In this document: one piece after another, positions 1-9,965 of the stretch
Position numbering within the stretch: position 1 is the first letter of the stretch
Layout of the letters: each line of letters opens with the position of its first letter
NCBI GenBank assembly: GCA_032615215.1
Contig: CP128433.1
Span: 3,493,501 to 3,557,500, forward strand
DNA from: Microbulbifer sp. MKSA007
Lineage (GTDB): Bacteria; Pseudomonadota; Gammaproteobacteria; Pseudomonadales; Cellvibrionaceae
Length of the DNA: 64,000 nt
Direction: 5' to 3'
Program-made: the position numbers and the translations under genes
Notes under the pieces: generated by a model
What the model saw: only the letters and a program-made list of their open reading frames with translations
Told to the model about the DNA's origin: nothing
Databases searched by the model: none

Positions 1-1239
1 CTCTACTTTTTTTTGTTCAAAGCAATTCTCATTGTAGATAAAGCTCGAGCGCAACTGCTTTCCAAAGACAGTAATAGATAGATAGATGCCATATGGCGTT
101 AAGCGCGTCGCCAGGGGGACAATGCGAATCTTCAAATGGTCATTCAATTTGACCCAGTTAGAAGTTTCACCGGTATAAACCGCAAAAAAACCTTCCCGGT
201 GCTCCTCTGTTTGCAGGAAAGTCACCAAGTAGCAATGGGATGCATCGAGGTGGTGGCCAATCAGGCCGTGAGGCCCGATTGCATCAGCAGCATAAACCGT
301 GCGCATGGCATACTTTATCTCCGCAGACAGGCGCGAGAGCTTCTCCTCCCAGGACTCATCCCTACGAACCGTCAAATTAACATACCGGCACATGGGGCCA
401 AACACTTCCCGATACTCCCTCTTAAGCCGAAGGGATAAATTGCCATTCATCCAAAAAGAGTGAGGTATGAATTCACATAAAACTTGCTGAAATGCGGCTG
501 CCAGATAGGCGAAGAGGCTCACATTCTCCGAGCTGGCCAATGTCTTTATCTGCTCTAGCTCAATCTCATCTATATGCTGGATTACTTCACTACAAATAAC
601 CGAGGTCTCTTCCGATTGAGGCAACTGCTCTATCTCATCTTTTTGGGATTGCAGCTTTTTTTGCCAAAGATTTCGCGCCTTATGCCCCCTCGGCGATCTC
701 AGATAGGTATTTTCATAATTTACATAATCTGCAAAGTCTGCAGTTTCCACCCTAGGTTGATAATCCTTACCCTTCGCACTATCCAAATAGTGAGTCAAGG
801 ATTCAGACCAGAGCAGTGACAAGCTAATCCCATCGGCAATGATGTGGTGACACTTGGTCAAAAAAATGTATTCATCCTCTCCACTGCGAAGAACACTGAG
901 CCCCAACAATTGATCCTGCGTCAAATCCATTGGCGAGCTGCCAAATTGACGCAAAAAGCTCGTGAAGTGAGTATCACTTAAGTGGCGAATGTCGATGTAG
1001 TCCAGCTCAATATCTACAAAGGAGCGGACAGCCGGCTCCCCGCTATAACGACAGCGAAAAATCGGATAGGTGTTTACCACCTCTGAAATAGACTTCTTAA
1101 ACAGTTCAACATCGAATTTTCCTTTGAAAACCATGGCGCGGGTAATCAGGTCGACCAGATCCTTGCGGTGATGCAAGTCATAAATACGCTGCTCAGTGAT
1201 CGATAGGGGGACCTGAGTCGATAAACTCCAACCGGTCAT
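1..1239 (-). CDS. Condensation-domain (NRPS-type) protein, partial
   Basis: The frame is open from an ATG at 1239 to the left edge of the window (413 codons, no stop), so the C-terminus is missing. An SD-like GGAGA lies a few bases upstream. The translation carries the catalytic signature of the condensation/acyltransferase superfamily, CHHIIADGIS, at about residues 129-138 (HHxxxDG; the second His is the general base). The N-terminus (PLSITEQRIYDLHH) fits the start of such a domain, and the last visible residues (ITVFGKQLRSSFIYNEN) resemble its C-terminal sheet. Members form amide or ester bonds between thioester-bound or CoA-bound acyl groups and an amine or alcohol. About one domain is visible, so I cannot tell a stand-alone acyltransferase from the first domain of a multimodular synthetase. 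It is divergent from the gene at 1450. Confidence 0.8.
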   Translation of the reverse strand, partial: MTGWSLSTQVPLSITEQRIYDLHHRKDLVDLITRAMVFKGKFDVELFKKSISEVVNTYPIFRCRYSGEPAVRSFVDIELDYIDIRHLSDTHFTSFLRQFGSSPMDLTQDQLLGLSVLRSGEDEYIFLTKCHHIIADGISLSLLWSESLTHYLDSAKGKDYQPRVETADFADYVNYENTYLRSPRGHKARNLWQKKLQSQKDEIEQLPQSEETSVICSEVIQHIDEIELEQIKTLASSENVSLFAYLAAAFQQVLCEFIPHSFWMNGNLSLRLKREYREVFGPMCRYVNLTVRRDESWEEKLSRLSAEIKYAMRTVYAADAIGPHGLIGHHLDASHCYLVTFLQTEEHREGFFAVYTGETSNWVKLNDHLKIRIVPLATRLTPYGIYLSITVFGKQLRSSFIYNENCFEQKKVE

Positions 1240-1449
1240 TCTGATCTCCAAAAATCATTTGCCCGACATGAGATCACTAATGAGCCTGATAAAACTGCAC
1301 AAGATCATCGGGAACGTTACTTTTAGAATATACAAAACGGTGAAATGACAACGGCGGTATGCTGAAGGCACAGACAAGATTCTCTTGCTTTAAGTCACCG
1401 GCACGATGCATGATCTCTACAAACTATAAGGGGCAGGAGTTCCATCCAG

Positions 1450-2610
1450 GTGATCAATAACCTGAATAAACGCGTATTGATTCTCGGAGGCTACGGCAAT
1501 TTTGGCGCACGTATTGCACAAATGCTGAGTTCTGAGCCCAATATCCAACTGATTATTGCCGGCCATAACAAATCGTTGGCCGACCGTTGCGCCCAATCAC
1601 TCGGTGGCCTCGCCGAGGGGTTACGACTGGAGCGGGACTCCATCAACTTGGCTGCGCAATTGAAAGCCTTGCACCTGGATTTATTGATCCACTGCGCTGG
1701 CCCCTACCAGAGAGAAACCGATTACCGGGTGGCCAAAGCCTGCATTGAAGCCCGTACCCCTTACATCGATATTTCAGATGCGCGCCGCTTTGTATGTGAT
1801 TTTCACCGTCTCTCCCCGGCCGCCGAGGCCGCCGGTATCGCCATGGTATCCGGTGCCAGCAGCCTGCCCGGCCTCAGCTCAGCAGCCATAGCTGAGATCC
1901 AGAAAGAGCTGCCGGTCATTCACTCTGTACAAGCGGCAATTGCTCCAGCACACAAGGTAGAACGCGGCCTTGCCACCGTGCGCTCCGGTTTTGAAGCGCT
2001 GGGGGAGAGCTTCCCCCAATTGCGGGATGGGCGCTGGAGAGAATCATTTGCCGGCAATCACCTGCACTCGGTAACTCTTGCCCATCCAGTGGGAAAACGC
2101 TGGCTGTGCGACTTTGAAGTACCCGACCTGGAGTTGTGCCCAAGACACCTGCCAAATTTAAACACAGCACTATTTTCCACGGGGACAGAGCCCCTGATTC
2201 TCCAGGCCGGCCTGTCTTTGTGCGCCCAACTCTCGCGCCTAAATTTGCCCGCCACGAGTTCCCGCATCGCACAGATTGCCCATAAATTGAGTGCCCGCTG
2301 GCCTGGTGGCAGCTCTCACGGCGGCATGATTGTCCGCGCACTGGGTGAAGATGCTGACGGTAGGACAGCTGGTAGGCAGTGGCAAATACTTGGAATGGAT
2401 GGCGATGGCGTCTGGATTCCTGCAGCACCCGCAGTGGCTTTGGCGAGAAAATTCCTTCGCGGTGAAATTTCAGACAGTGGCGCGCGCGCCTGCTGGCAAC
2501 TATTAAAGCTGGATGAAATTCTGGATGAACTAAAGGATTACTCTATCGTCACTGCCATCGAGTTTTTACCTGCAAAGCAAAATTCACTGCCTGCATTAGC
2601 GGCAAGTTAG
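1450..2610 (+). CDS. Saccharopine dehydrogenase-like NAD(P)-binding protein
   Basis: 386 residues with a GTG start; a GGGGCAGGA purine tract lies about 10-15 nt upstream. The N-terminus RVLILGGYGNFGARIAQ is a Rossmann dinucleotide-binding loop (GxxGxxG), followed by a segment ending LDLLIHCAGPYQ and a conserved IDISD stretch. Both are typical of the saccharopine dehydrogenase / trans-acting enoyl reductase superfamily. The family includes lysine-pathway enzymes and many uncharacterised reductases; the substrate cannot be read from sequence. There are no transmembrane helices, so it is probably cytosolic. It lies divergent from the condensation-domain gene with about 210 bp between them, which could hold divergent promoters. 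A shared role in a small biosynthetic locus is possible but not shown. Confidence 0.75.
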   Translation: MINNLNKRVLILGGYGNFGARIAQMLSSEPNIQLIIAGHNKSLADRCAQSLGGLAEGLRLERDSINLAAQLKALHLDLLIHCAGPYQRETDYRVAKACIEARTPYIDISDARRFVCDFHRLSPAAEAAGIAMVSGASSLPGLSSAAIAEIQKELPVIHSVQAAIAPAHKVERGLATVRSGFEALGESFPQLRDGRWRESFAGNHLHSVTLAHPVGKRWLCDFEVPDLELCPRHLPNLNTALFSTGTEPLILQAGLSLCAQLSRLNLPATSSRIAQIAHKLSARWPGGSSHGGMIVRALGEDADGRTAGRQWQILGMDGDGVWIPAAPAVALARKFLRGEISDSGARACWQLLKLDEILDELKDYSIVTAIEFLPAKQNSLPALAAS

Positions 2611-2708
2611 GGGAAAAAGCCCTTTAGTTGACCTTATCAAGGCAGAACCCTTACAAATGATCTAGGTTCAGTATCGGAACTTTATGTAACGATGCTGAAC
2701 CTGATTTT

Positions 2709-4391
2709 ATGAGTAGCTCCAACCCCTGGTGCGCCTATTCCGGCCGGAATGGTATAAAGCGCGCGATTATTCCCATTACCGCTCTTATCCTGACCCCATT
2801 CTTCTTGGTGCTCACGTTTACAAACAGCGCCTGGTGGCTGGTGGCTCTACTGATTAGCGTTTCACTGGTACTACTGGGAATCTACGATATGCTCCAACCC
2901 CATTGGAGCATTACGCGGAACTTCCCGGTTGCCGGCCGCATTCGCTGGATATTCCTGAACCTGCGTCCCTATTTCCGCGCCTATATGGTCGAGGGTGATG
3001 AGGAAGGACGCCCTTACAGCATTGAAGCCCGAAGGCTTGTGTATGCCCGCTCCGAAGGTTTTTCTGATATGCATCCGTTCGGCACTGAAAAAGATGTGCA
3101 GAGTGAGGAATATACCTGGCTCACTCACTCGGTGAAGCCCGAAAAACATGCAGACACCTCCTGCCGTACTGAAGTGGGCACGGGCCGCTGCAAACAGCCC
3201 TACTCCGCCGCCCTGTTAAATATCTCGGCCATGAGCTTTGGCGCTCTGTCCGCCGCCGCAATAGAAGCTTTGAATAAAGGAGCCTCAATTGGCGGCTTCT
3301 ATCACGATACCGGTGAGGGGGGTATCAGCCCCTATCACCGCAAACATGGCGGCGATCTAGTGTGGGAATTGGGTACCGGTTATTTCGGTGCGCGCAACGA
3401 TGACGGCAGCTTTAACCCGGATCTATTCCGCGAGGCCTGTAACGACCAGGTTAAAATGACGGAAATTAAATTGAGCCAAGGAGCGAAACCCGGGCACGGT
3501 GGAGTATTACCCGGCGCCAAAGTAACTCAGGAGATCGCCTCCACCCGGAAGGTTACGCCCGGCCAGGACTGCGTATCCCCCCGCGCGCACTCCATGTTCT
3601 CCACCCCCATTGAAATGCTGGAATTTGCCGAACAAATGCGTGAACTGTCCGGCGGCAAACCGGTAGGCATAAAACTCTGTGTAGGGCATATCTACGAGGT
3701 GATGGCCATAATGAAGGCCATGCACGAAACCGGGAAACTGGTGGACTTTATTGTTGTAGACGGCGCCGAAGGCGGTACCGGTGCAGCGCCGCTGGAGCTT
3801 TCCAACCACGTGGGTATGCCGCTGCTGGAAGGGTTGATTATCGTACGCAATGCCCTGGTGGGGGCGGGCCTGAAAGATAAGGTGAAGCTGGCTGCCAGCG
3901 GCAAGGTTTATTCCGCATCCGGACTAGCGCAATGCTTGGCCATCGGCGCCGACTGGTGCAATGCGGCGCGGGCCTTCATGCTTTCCGTAGGCTGTATTCA
4001 ATCCCAACGCTGCCACACGGATACCTGCCCAACTGGCGTTACCACCCAAGATCCTCGGCGTCAGCGCGGGCTAGTGGTGGATGTGCAAAGCAAGCGAGCG
4101 GCGGCCTTCCAGGCAAAAACCCTCGAAGCATTGGAGGATATTGTGGCCGGCGCTGGGCTTACCGACCCCCGAGACCTAAAACCCTATCACATGATTCACC
4201 GAATTAATGGCGCAGAATCCAGGCCGATAGATCGTATCTGGCATTTTCTTGACACCAACTCGCTGATCGACGCACCAGAAGATACGCCCTACTGGCACTG
4301 GTGGCTGGCCGCACAGGCAGACAGTTTTCAGCCTGCGATCAAGCTCGAAGAGGGCAAGTACGCGTCGATCCGCCGCGCTATTAACCGCTAG
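2709..4391 (+). CDS. FMN-binding glutamate synthase family protein
   Basis: 560 residues. Two N-terminal hydrophobic helices (about residues 18-60) precede a large domain matching the FMN/Fe-S half of glutamate synthase: NISAMSFGALSAAAIEALNKGA, then GEGGISPYH, KPGHGGVLPGAKV, VDGAEGGTGAAPLELSNH and a Cys-rich CIQSQRCHTDTCPTGV segment. The glutaminase domain of GltB is absent, as in the stand-alone 'FMN-binding glutamate synthase' family, whose reaction is not well defined. The N-terminal helices suggest membrane anchoring. It is followed 25 bp later by the PoxB-type gene and then by adiA- and adiC-type genes on the same strand, so it probably belongs to one operon. The ATG at 2709 has no obvious SD. 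Confidence 0.85.
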   Translation: MSSSNPWCAYSGRNGIKRAIIPITALILTPFFLVLTFTNSAWWLVALLISVSLVLLGIYDMLQPHWSITRNFPVAGRIRWIFLNLRPYFRAYMVEGDEEGRPYSIEARRLVYARSEGFSDMHPFGTEKDVQSEEYTWLTHSVKPEKHADTSCRTEVGTGRCKQPYSAALLNISAMSFGALSAAAIEALNKGASIGGFYHDTGEGGISPYHRKHGGDLVWELGTGYFGARNDDGSFNPDLFREACNDQVKMTEIKLSQGAKPGHGGVLPGAKVTQEIASTRKVTPGQDCVSPRAHSMFSTPIEMLEFAEQMRELSGGKPVGIKLCVGHIYEVMAIMKAMHETGKLVDFIVVDGAEGGTGAAPLELSNHVGMPLLEGLIIVRNALVGAGLKDKVKLAASGKVYSASGLAQCLAIGADWCNAARAFMLSVGCIQSQRCHTDTCPTGVTTQDPRRQRGLVVDVQSKRAAAFQAKTLEALEDIVAGAGLTDPRDLKPYHMIHRINGAESRPIDRIWHFLDTNSLIDAPEDTPYWHWWLAAQADSFQPAIKLEEGKYASIRRAINR

Positions 4392-4416
4392 CCTCACCCA
4401 ATCTGTGGAGATTGCT

Positions 4417-6128
4417 ATGCAAACCGTTTCAGAGATTATTGTCGATACACTGGTCAAGGCCGGCGCCAAACGGTGCTACGGCATTGTCGGCGATACCATC
4501 AATCACTTCACATCAGCGGTGCGCACTTCCGACTTGGAGTGGATACATGTGCGTCATGAGGAAGTGGGCGCTTTCGCCGCTGGGGGGAGTCTTACCTTAC
4601 CGGTGAGCTGAGTGTCTGCGCCGGGACTGCCGGACCCGGCAGCCTGCACTTTATCAACGGCATTTTTGAAAGCCATCGCAATGGCGCCCCGGTGGTACTG
4701 ATTGCATCCCGCATCGACCGTGCGGAACAGGGGTTCGGCTATCCACAGGAAGTGGACCAGCAAAAACTCTACGAACAGTGTTCGGTCTTCTGTGAAACCA
4801 TGACCCACCCGGAGCAAGCCCGTCGAATGATTGTGCAGGCGGCACAAACTGCGCTTACTCGCGGTGGTGTCGCGGTGGTGCAAATTAGCGGCGACTTGTT
4901 CAAGGAGAAGACCAAAGACAGTCTGCCCTGGTCGGTACATCGCCCTGAATGGCTAGCGCGTCCGTCTGACTCTGAGCTCGACGCCCTGGCAAAGAAAATC
5001 AACGCCGCAAAAAATATCACTATTTACGGCGGTATCGGCTGCCGTCACGCTCACGATGAAGTAATAAAACTGGGACAACACCTGGCCGCTCCTATTGCCC
5101 ACACCACCAAGTCGAAAGAGTTTCTCGAATACGACAACCCCTGCCATGTGGGCATGACCGGGATTCTCGGCAATCCCGCGGGCTACCGGGCCATGGAGAC
5201 TTGTGACCTGTTACTGTGTCTGGGTACCGATTTTGCCTACACCCAGTTCTACCCGAAAAAAGCCACCATTATTCAAATTGATGCGGAAGCGCCGCACCTG
5301 GGGCGACGCGCTCCTGTGGATATGGGCCTGGTAGGACATGTGGGGCCCACCATTGAAGCCCTCTTGCCCCGATTAAAGGCCCGCACCGACAGCACCTTCC
5401 TCGATGACCTTCTGGAACGATACAAAAAAGATCGGGAAGAGATGAAGAGCCGCGGCAAAGAGAAAGACCCCAGCCTGATCCACCCTCAATTTGTCGCCCA
5501 GACGCTCAACAAGCTGGCCGATGAGGATGCCGTATTCACCGCCGATGGCGGCGCCTGTATGGTTTGGATGCTCCGCGACCTCACTGCCAACGGCAAACGC
5601 TCATTTCTCACCAGCCTTTCCCACGGCACCATGGCCAACGCCTACCCCCAAGCCCTGGGCATGGCCAAAGCCTATCCCGGGCGCCAGGTCATCGCTATGT
5701 GCGGCGACGGTGGTATGACCATGTTAATGGGAGACCTGTTGACACTGGTGCAAGAAAAAATCCCATTAAAAGTCCTGGTATTTAACAATAACTCCCTCGG
5801 CTTCGTAGAGATGGAGCAGCGCATTGAGGGGCTTCTCGACAGCTATACCGACTTACATAACCCGGACTTCGGCCGCGTTGCCGAAGCTTGTGGCATCAGT
5901 GGTGCCAGTATCGAGAGTGCGGATCAGCTTGAGGAAAGTATGAAGCGCTGGCTCGCCACTGACGGGCCGGCACTACTCAGCGTACCGACGAACCGCGTGG
6001 AGCTGGTGATGCCGCCGGAAGTTACAGCGCAGCAAGTCACCTCCACCGCACTGTTCGGACTTAAGGCAATACTCAACGGCCGCGCCGATGAGGTGGTAGA
6101 TCTTTTGCGAGACAATTTCCTGCGCTGA
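4417..6128 (+). pseudogene. poxB: PoxB-type pyruvate oxidase, one-base frameshift
   Basis: A thiamine-diphosphate enzyme closely resembling E. coli pyruvate:quinone oxidoreductase: KRCYGIVGDTIN and the RHEEVGAFAAGG glutamate region, CAGTAGPGSLHFINGIFESH, a central FAD-type domain (EYDNPCHVGMTGILG), the TPP/Mg motif CGDGGMTMLMGDLL...FNNNSLGF, and a C-terminal LLRDNFLR like the PoxB lipid-binding tail. The frame breaks at a run of six G (4582-4587). Reading seven G joins MQTVSEIIVDTLVKAG to the rest and gives about 570 residues, the normal family length. The start is the ATG at 4417 with GGAG at 4407-4410; an in-frame GTG at 4405 overlaps that SD. PoxB oxidises pyruvate to acetate and CO2 at the membrane. 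No other lesion is visible, so a sequencing or slippage error is as likely as a true pseudogene. Confidence 0.8.
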
Positions 6129-6169
6129 GACTTTTTAGCAGGCCACAACAAAAGGTTTGTGCGGCACTC

Positions 6170-8473
6170 ATGCATCATTTCGGACAGCAACGCCATAACA
6201 GCATGCTGGCCCTGATCGCCAGCAGTGAAGTCGACGACAACAGCGCTCCCGGCCGCGCCGCCATGAGGCTACAGGCAGAGTTATCAGAGCGAAAAATTGA
6301 CGTAATAACAACCACCAGTGGTAGTGATGCCTGCGCCATACTGAGTACTAACACCGCGATCCAATGCCTGCTGATTAATTGGACCCTGCCCGGTGAAGCG
6401 AAATGCCCCGCCCTGGTTGTATTGGAAGAACTTCGCGCCCGCAATCCCCAAATGCCGGTATTCCTTCTGGCAGATCAGCAGACTGTCAGCACCATGCCGC
6501 GACGGGCCCTGGAATTAGCCAACGATTTTATCTGGATGTTGGAAGATACCCCGACCTTTATCGGCGGTCGCATCCAGAGTGCGATTGAAAGATACCGCCA
6601 CGCCATTCTTCCCCCCATGTTTCGCGCCCTGACCCACTTTGCCCGGGTCCATGAATATTCATGGCACACACCCGGCCACACTGGGGGAACAGCTTTTCTC
6701 AAATCCCCTGCGGGTCGCGCTTTTTACGATTTCTTTGGGGAAAATATGTTGCGCTCGGACCTCTCTGTTTCTGTAACAGAGTTGGGATCGCTTTTGGATC
6801 ACTCGGGCCCCATTGCCAAGGGAGAGAAATATGCAGCAAAAGTATTTGGTGCGGATCGCACTTACTATGTAACCAATGGCTCTTCGACATCGAATAGAGT
6901 GATATTGATGGCATCGGTTACCCGGGGGCAATTGGCTCTGTGCGATCGAAACTGCCATAAATCCGTCGAACACGCGATCACCATGTCAGGTGCAGTTCCA
7001 ACCTACCTGATTCCCCTACGCAACAACTACGGCCTCATAGGCCCTGTCCCTCCCCAACAGTTGACGGCCAGCTCTGTTGCCAATGCTATTCGGCAAAACC
7101 CTTTGTCCAAGCACGCCAAAAACTCCCGTGCCGTTCACGCAGTCATTACTAATTCCACCTACGACGGTCTCTGTTACAACGTGCGCAGAGTGGAAGAACT
7201 TCTCGGCGAGTCCGTTGATCGCCTGCACTTTGACGAAGCCTGGTACTCATACGCTCGATTTAATCCTATCTATCGAGATCGCTTCGCAATGTATGATTTG
7301 GGCGAAGCCGACGCGAAAAATGGCCCGAGCAAATTTGCCACTCAGTCAACACATAAATTACTCGCCGCATTGTCCCAGGCATCGATGATTCACATTCGCG
7401 ATGGGCGTAAACCCATTGAGCATGGGCGCTTTAATGAAGCCTTTATGATGCATGCCTCAACCTCCCCACTTTACTCCATCATGGCCTCCAATGATGTGAG
7501 CGCAGCAATGATGGATGGGCCGGGTGGAAAAGCATTAACAGAGGAGTCAATTGCTGAGGCCATAGCGTTCCGACAAGTATTGTCCCGTTTGCAACAGGAG
7601 TATCGCGATAAAGAAGAGTGGTTCTTCGGAGGTTGGCAGCCTGAGCATGTCACCGACCCCAGTAACGGGCACAACTACGCCTTTCACAGCGCCCCAGCAG
7701 AGCTCCTGTGTCATGAGCCCAGCTGCTGGTTATTAGACCCCGGCGAGTCATGGCATGGATTTGGTGATATTGAGCCAGATTACTGCATGTTGGACCCGAT
7801 TAAAGTATCGATTACCACCCCGGGGATAAACCCTGATGGCAAACTGTCTGCATCTGGAATACCTGCCAACATCGTCAGTAAATACCTGGACAACCTCGGC
7901 ATTATCGTGGAGAAAACTACCGATTTTACGATTTTGTTCCTGTTTTCTATCGGTATTACCAAGGGTAAGTGGGGCACTCTCATCAATGCTTTACTGGCCT
8001 TTAAGCGCGACTTCGATGCCAACCGGCCCTTAAGTGAATGCCTGCCAAACCTTATAAAAAAGTCCCCAGCCTATCGCAATATCGGGCTGCGCGACCTTGC
8101 AGACAATATGTTTGCTTCCATGAAAAAATTGCAAACCACAGTGCAAATGTCTGCAGGATTTTCAGCCTTACCTAGAGCTGACTGCAGTCCGGTACAAGCT
8201 TATGAAACCCTGGTTCGCGGCGATGTGGAAATGCTTCCGCTAAGCAAGTTACCTGGACGTACCGCAGCCACGGGCGTTGTACCCTACCCTCCAGGTATTC
8301 CTCTGTTAATGCCCGGCGAAAATTTTGGCGATGAAGATAGTCCGGCATTGATTTACTTGAGAACTCTGGAAGCCTTCGACCAGCAATTTCCAGGCTTTAC
8401 CCACGATAACCACGGAGTAGAGGTGCGGGACGGCCACTATCATATTTACGCCCTGCGGGGAGACTCGCCATAG
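6170..8473 (+). CDS. adiA: AdiA-type arginine decarboxylase
   Basis: 767 residues, a full-length group III (Orn/Lys/Arg) PLP decarboxylase: an N-terminal response-regulator-like wing domain (about 12-130), the catalytic core with HEYSWHTPGHTGG, VTNGSSTSNR and DRNCHKSVEHA, the aspartate motif RLHFDEAWYSYARFNPIY, and the Schiff-base lysine in FATQSTHKLLAALSQ at about residue 396. These blocks match E. coli AdiA better than the lysine or ornithine enzymes as I recall them. It converts arginine to agmatine and CO2, consuming a proton, which is the basis of arginine-dependent acid resistance. An ATG at 6203 (MLALIASSEV) aligns better with the AdiA N-terminus and gives 756 residues; neither start has a strong SD. 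The antiporter gene follows directly. Confidence 0.88.
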   Translation: MHHFGQQRHNSMLALIASSEVDDNSAPGRAAMRLQAELSERKIDVITTTSGSDACAILSTNTAIQCLLINWTLPGEAKCPALVVLEELRARNPQMPVFLLADQQTVSTMPRRALELANDFIWMLEDTPTFIGGRIQSAIERYRHAILPPMFRALTHFARVHEYSWHTPGHTGGTAFLKSPAGRAFYDFFGENMLRSDLSVSVTELGSLLDHSGPIAKGEKYAAKVFGADRTYYVTNGSSTSNRVILMASVTRGQLALCDRNCHKSVEHAITMSGAVPTYLIPLRNNYGLIGPVPPQQLTASSVANAIRQNPLSKHAKNSRAVHAVITNSTYDGLCYNVRRVEELLGESVDRLHFDEAWYSYARFNPIYRDRFAMYDLGEADAKNGPSKFATQSTHKLLAALSQASMIHIRDGRKPIEHGRFNEAFMMHASTSPLYSIMASNDVSAAMMDGPGGKALTEESIAEAIAFRQVLSRLQQEYRDKEEWFFGGWQPEHVTDPSNGHNYAFHSAPAELLCHEPSCWLLDPGESWHGFGDIEPDYCMLDPIKVSITTPGINPDGKLSASGIPANIVSKYLDNLGIIVEKTTDFTILFLFSIGITKGKWGTLINALLAFKRDFDANRPLSECLPNLIKKSPAYRNIGLRDLADNMFASMKKLQTTVQMSAGFSALPRADCSPVQAYETLVRGDVEMLPLSKLPGRTAATGVVPYPPGIPLLMPGENFGDEDSPALIYLRTLEAFDQQFPGFTHDNHGVEVRDGHYHIYALRGDSP

Positions 8474-8508
8474 GCTCGCCTATCAAAGAGGAGCATAAAA
8501 TAGGCTTA

Positions 8509-9963
8509 GTGCCCGCAACCCTGATGGTTGCAGGCAATATGATGGGCTCCGGGGTTTTTATGCTCCCCGCCAATCTCGCCGCAGTCGGCAGTATTTCTTT
8601 GATCGGCTGGCTGATAACCATTGTCGGCGCTATCTCCCTGGCCCTGGTATTTGCCAAGCTCGCCGCTATCTATCCCGCAGCCGGCGGCCCTTACGCCTAT
8701 GCCCGCCGCGCTTTTGGCGATTACATTGGCTACCAAACCAACCTGGTTTACTGGCTGGCCAATGTAATCGGTAATGTTGCGCTGATTACTGCAGGCCTGG
8801 GCTATCTGACCCATTTTTTTCCACCGTTAAAAGACCCACTGACTTTTGCCATGGCCCAGGTTGCTATGGTCTGGCTGCTGACTTACGCCAATGTACTGGG
8901 CCCGCGCACCGTCGGTCGCATCCAATCCCTCACCACCGGCCTGGTTTTGCTTCCAATCCTCGGCACCGCTATTTTTGGCTGGTTCTGGTTCGACCAGCAA
9001 AACTTTACCAGCAGCTGGAATGTCTCAGGCAAAAGCGACCCCAGTGCTATTATGGCCAGCCTGACCTTCACGCTCTGGGCCTTTATTGGGGTGGAAACCG
9101 CCTCTGTATCCGCCGCAGTGGTAAAAGACCCCACCAAGAACGTTCCGATCGCAACGGTTGGGGGAGTTACCCTGGCTTCTATCGCCTATGTACTCAGCTC
9201 ATCGGTCATTATGGGGATGCTGCCGAACCAGGAATTAATCAGCTCCTCCGCTCCCTTTGCCGATGCTGCTCGCCTGGCACTGGGAAATACTGCGGCCAAT
9301 GTCGTAGCCCTGTGCGCCGCTATTGGCTGTATCGGTTCATTGGGCGGCTGGATACTGCTGGTGGGGCAGTCTGCCAAGGCCGCGGCAGATGATGGCCTGT
9401 TTGCAGCGCTATTTGCCCGCACCAATAACAAAGGCGTGCCTACCGGCGGATTAACCCTGGTGGCCGTGTTGATGTCTGTATTGATACTCACCACCATATC
9501 GCCAACGGCCAGCCAGCAGTTTGGCAAAATTGCTTCTGTCGCTGTGATTATGACACTGATGCCCTATATCTATTCTGCGGTAGCTTTGCGGGTTTTGGCC
9601 TACGGCAAAATGCCGCCTCAGCAGTACGGACTGTTTACCGTGATTTTGCTGATTGCAGCGGTGTACTGCCTTGTGGCCCTGGTGGGATCTGACGGGCAAC
9701 AAACCCGCTGGTCCCTGATCTTTGTGATTGCGACAGTCATTTTTTATGCGCTAATTTTAAATCGCCGTCGCAGCGTTGAAGAAAAGCACTTTCTACCCGG
9801 TGGGCCAGAACCAGCCTGGGTTCACTACTTCACTCTCTTTGCCACAATTGCTGCCCTGTGCCTGTTCTTCTGGTTTTCCGTAGGGCAATACCCGGACTTG
9901 GAATTGCGCCTGCGCGCACCCAACCCCTCGGGTCATCATCTTGAGAGGCACATTGAACCCTAG
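8509..9963 (+). CDS. adiC: AdiC-type arginine/agmatine antiporter
   Basis: An APC-superfamily transporter with about 12 transmembrane helices. It shows the GNMMGSGVFMLPANLA substrate-backbone loop of TM1, YQTNLVYWLANVIGN (TM3, AdiC Tyr93 region), TLWAFIGVETASVSAAVVKDP (TM6, AdiC Trp202/Glu208) and GSLGGWILLVGQSAKAAADDG (TM8, Trp293), all as in E. coli AdiC. It should exchange external arginine for internal agmatine, completing the acid-resistance cycle with the decarboxylase 35 bp upstream. The start is doubtful: the only standard codon is the GTG at 8509, about 15 nt from the strong SD AAAGAGGAG (8485-8493), yet homology with AdiC continues upstream in frame (HKIGL). A rare start such as ATA at 8500 or a small local error may be involved. 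It converges with the next gene, with 2 bp between. Confidence 0.85.
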   Translation: MPATLMVAGNMMGSGVFMLPANLAAVGSISLIGWLITIVGAISLALVFAKLAAIYPAAGGPYAYARRAFGDYIGYQTNLVYWLANVIGNVALITAGLGYLTHFFPPLKDPLTFAMAQVAMVWLLTYANVLGPRTVGRIQSLTTGLVLLPILGTAIFGWFWFDQQNFTSSWNVSGKSDPSAIMASLTFTLWAFIGVETASVSAAVVKDPTKNVPIATVGGVTLASIAYVLSSSVIMGMLPNQELISSSAPFADAARLALGNTAANVVALCAAIGCIGSLGGWILLVGQSAKAAADDGLFAALFARTNNKGVPTGGLTLVAVLMSVLILTTISPTASQQFGKIASVAVIMTLMPYIYSAVALRVLAYGKMPPQQYGLFTVILLIAAVYCLVALVGSDGQQTRWSLIFVIATVIFYALILNRRRSVEEKHFLPGGPEPAWVHYFTLFATIAALCLFFWFSVGQYPDLELRLRAPNPSGHHLERHIEP

Positions 9964-9965
9964 AC

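Noticed and set aside
4579..4590. Programmed -1 frameshift in the poxB-type gene
   Set aside because: The codons are GCT GGG GGG AGT, not a good slippery heptamer, no stimulatory structure is evident, and three other genes here show the same kind of homopolymer break.
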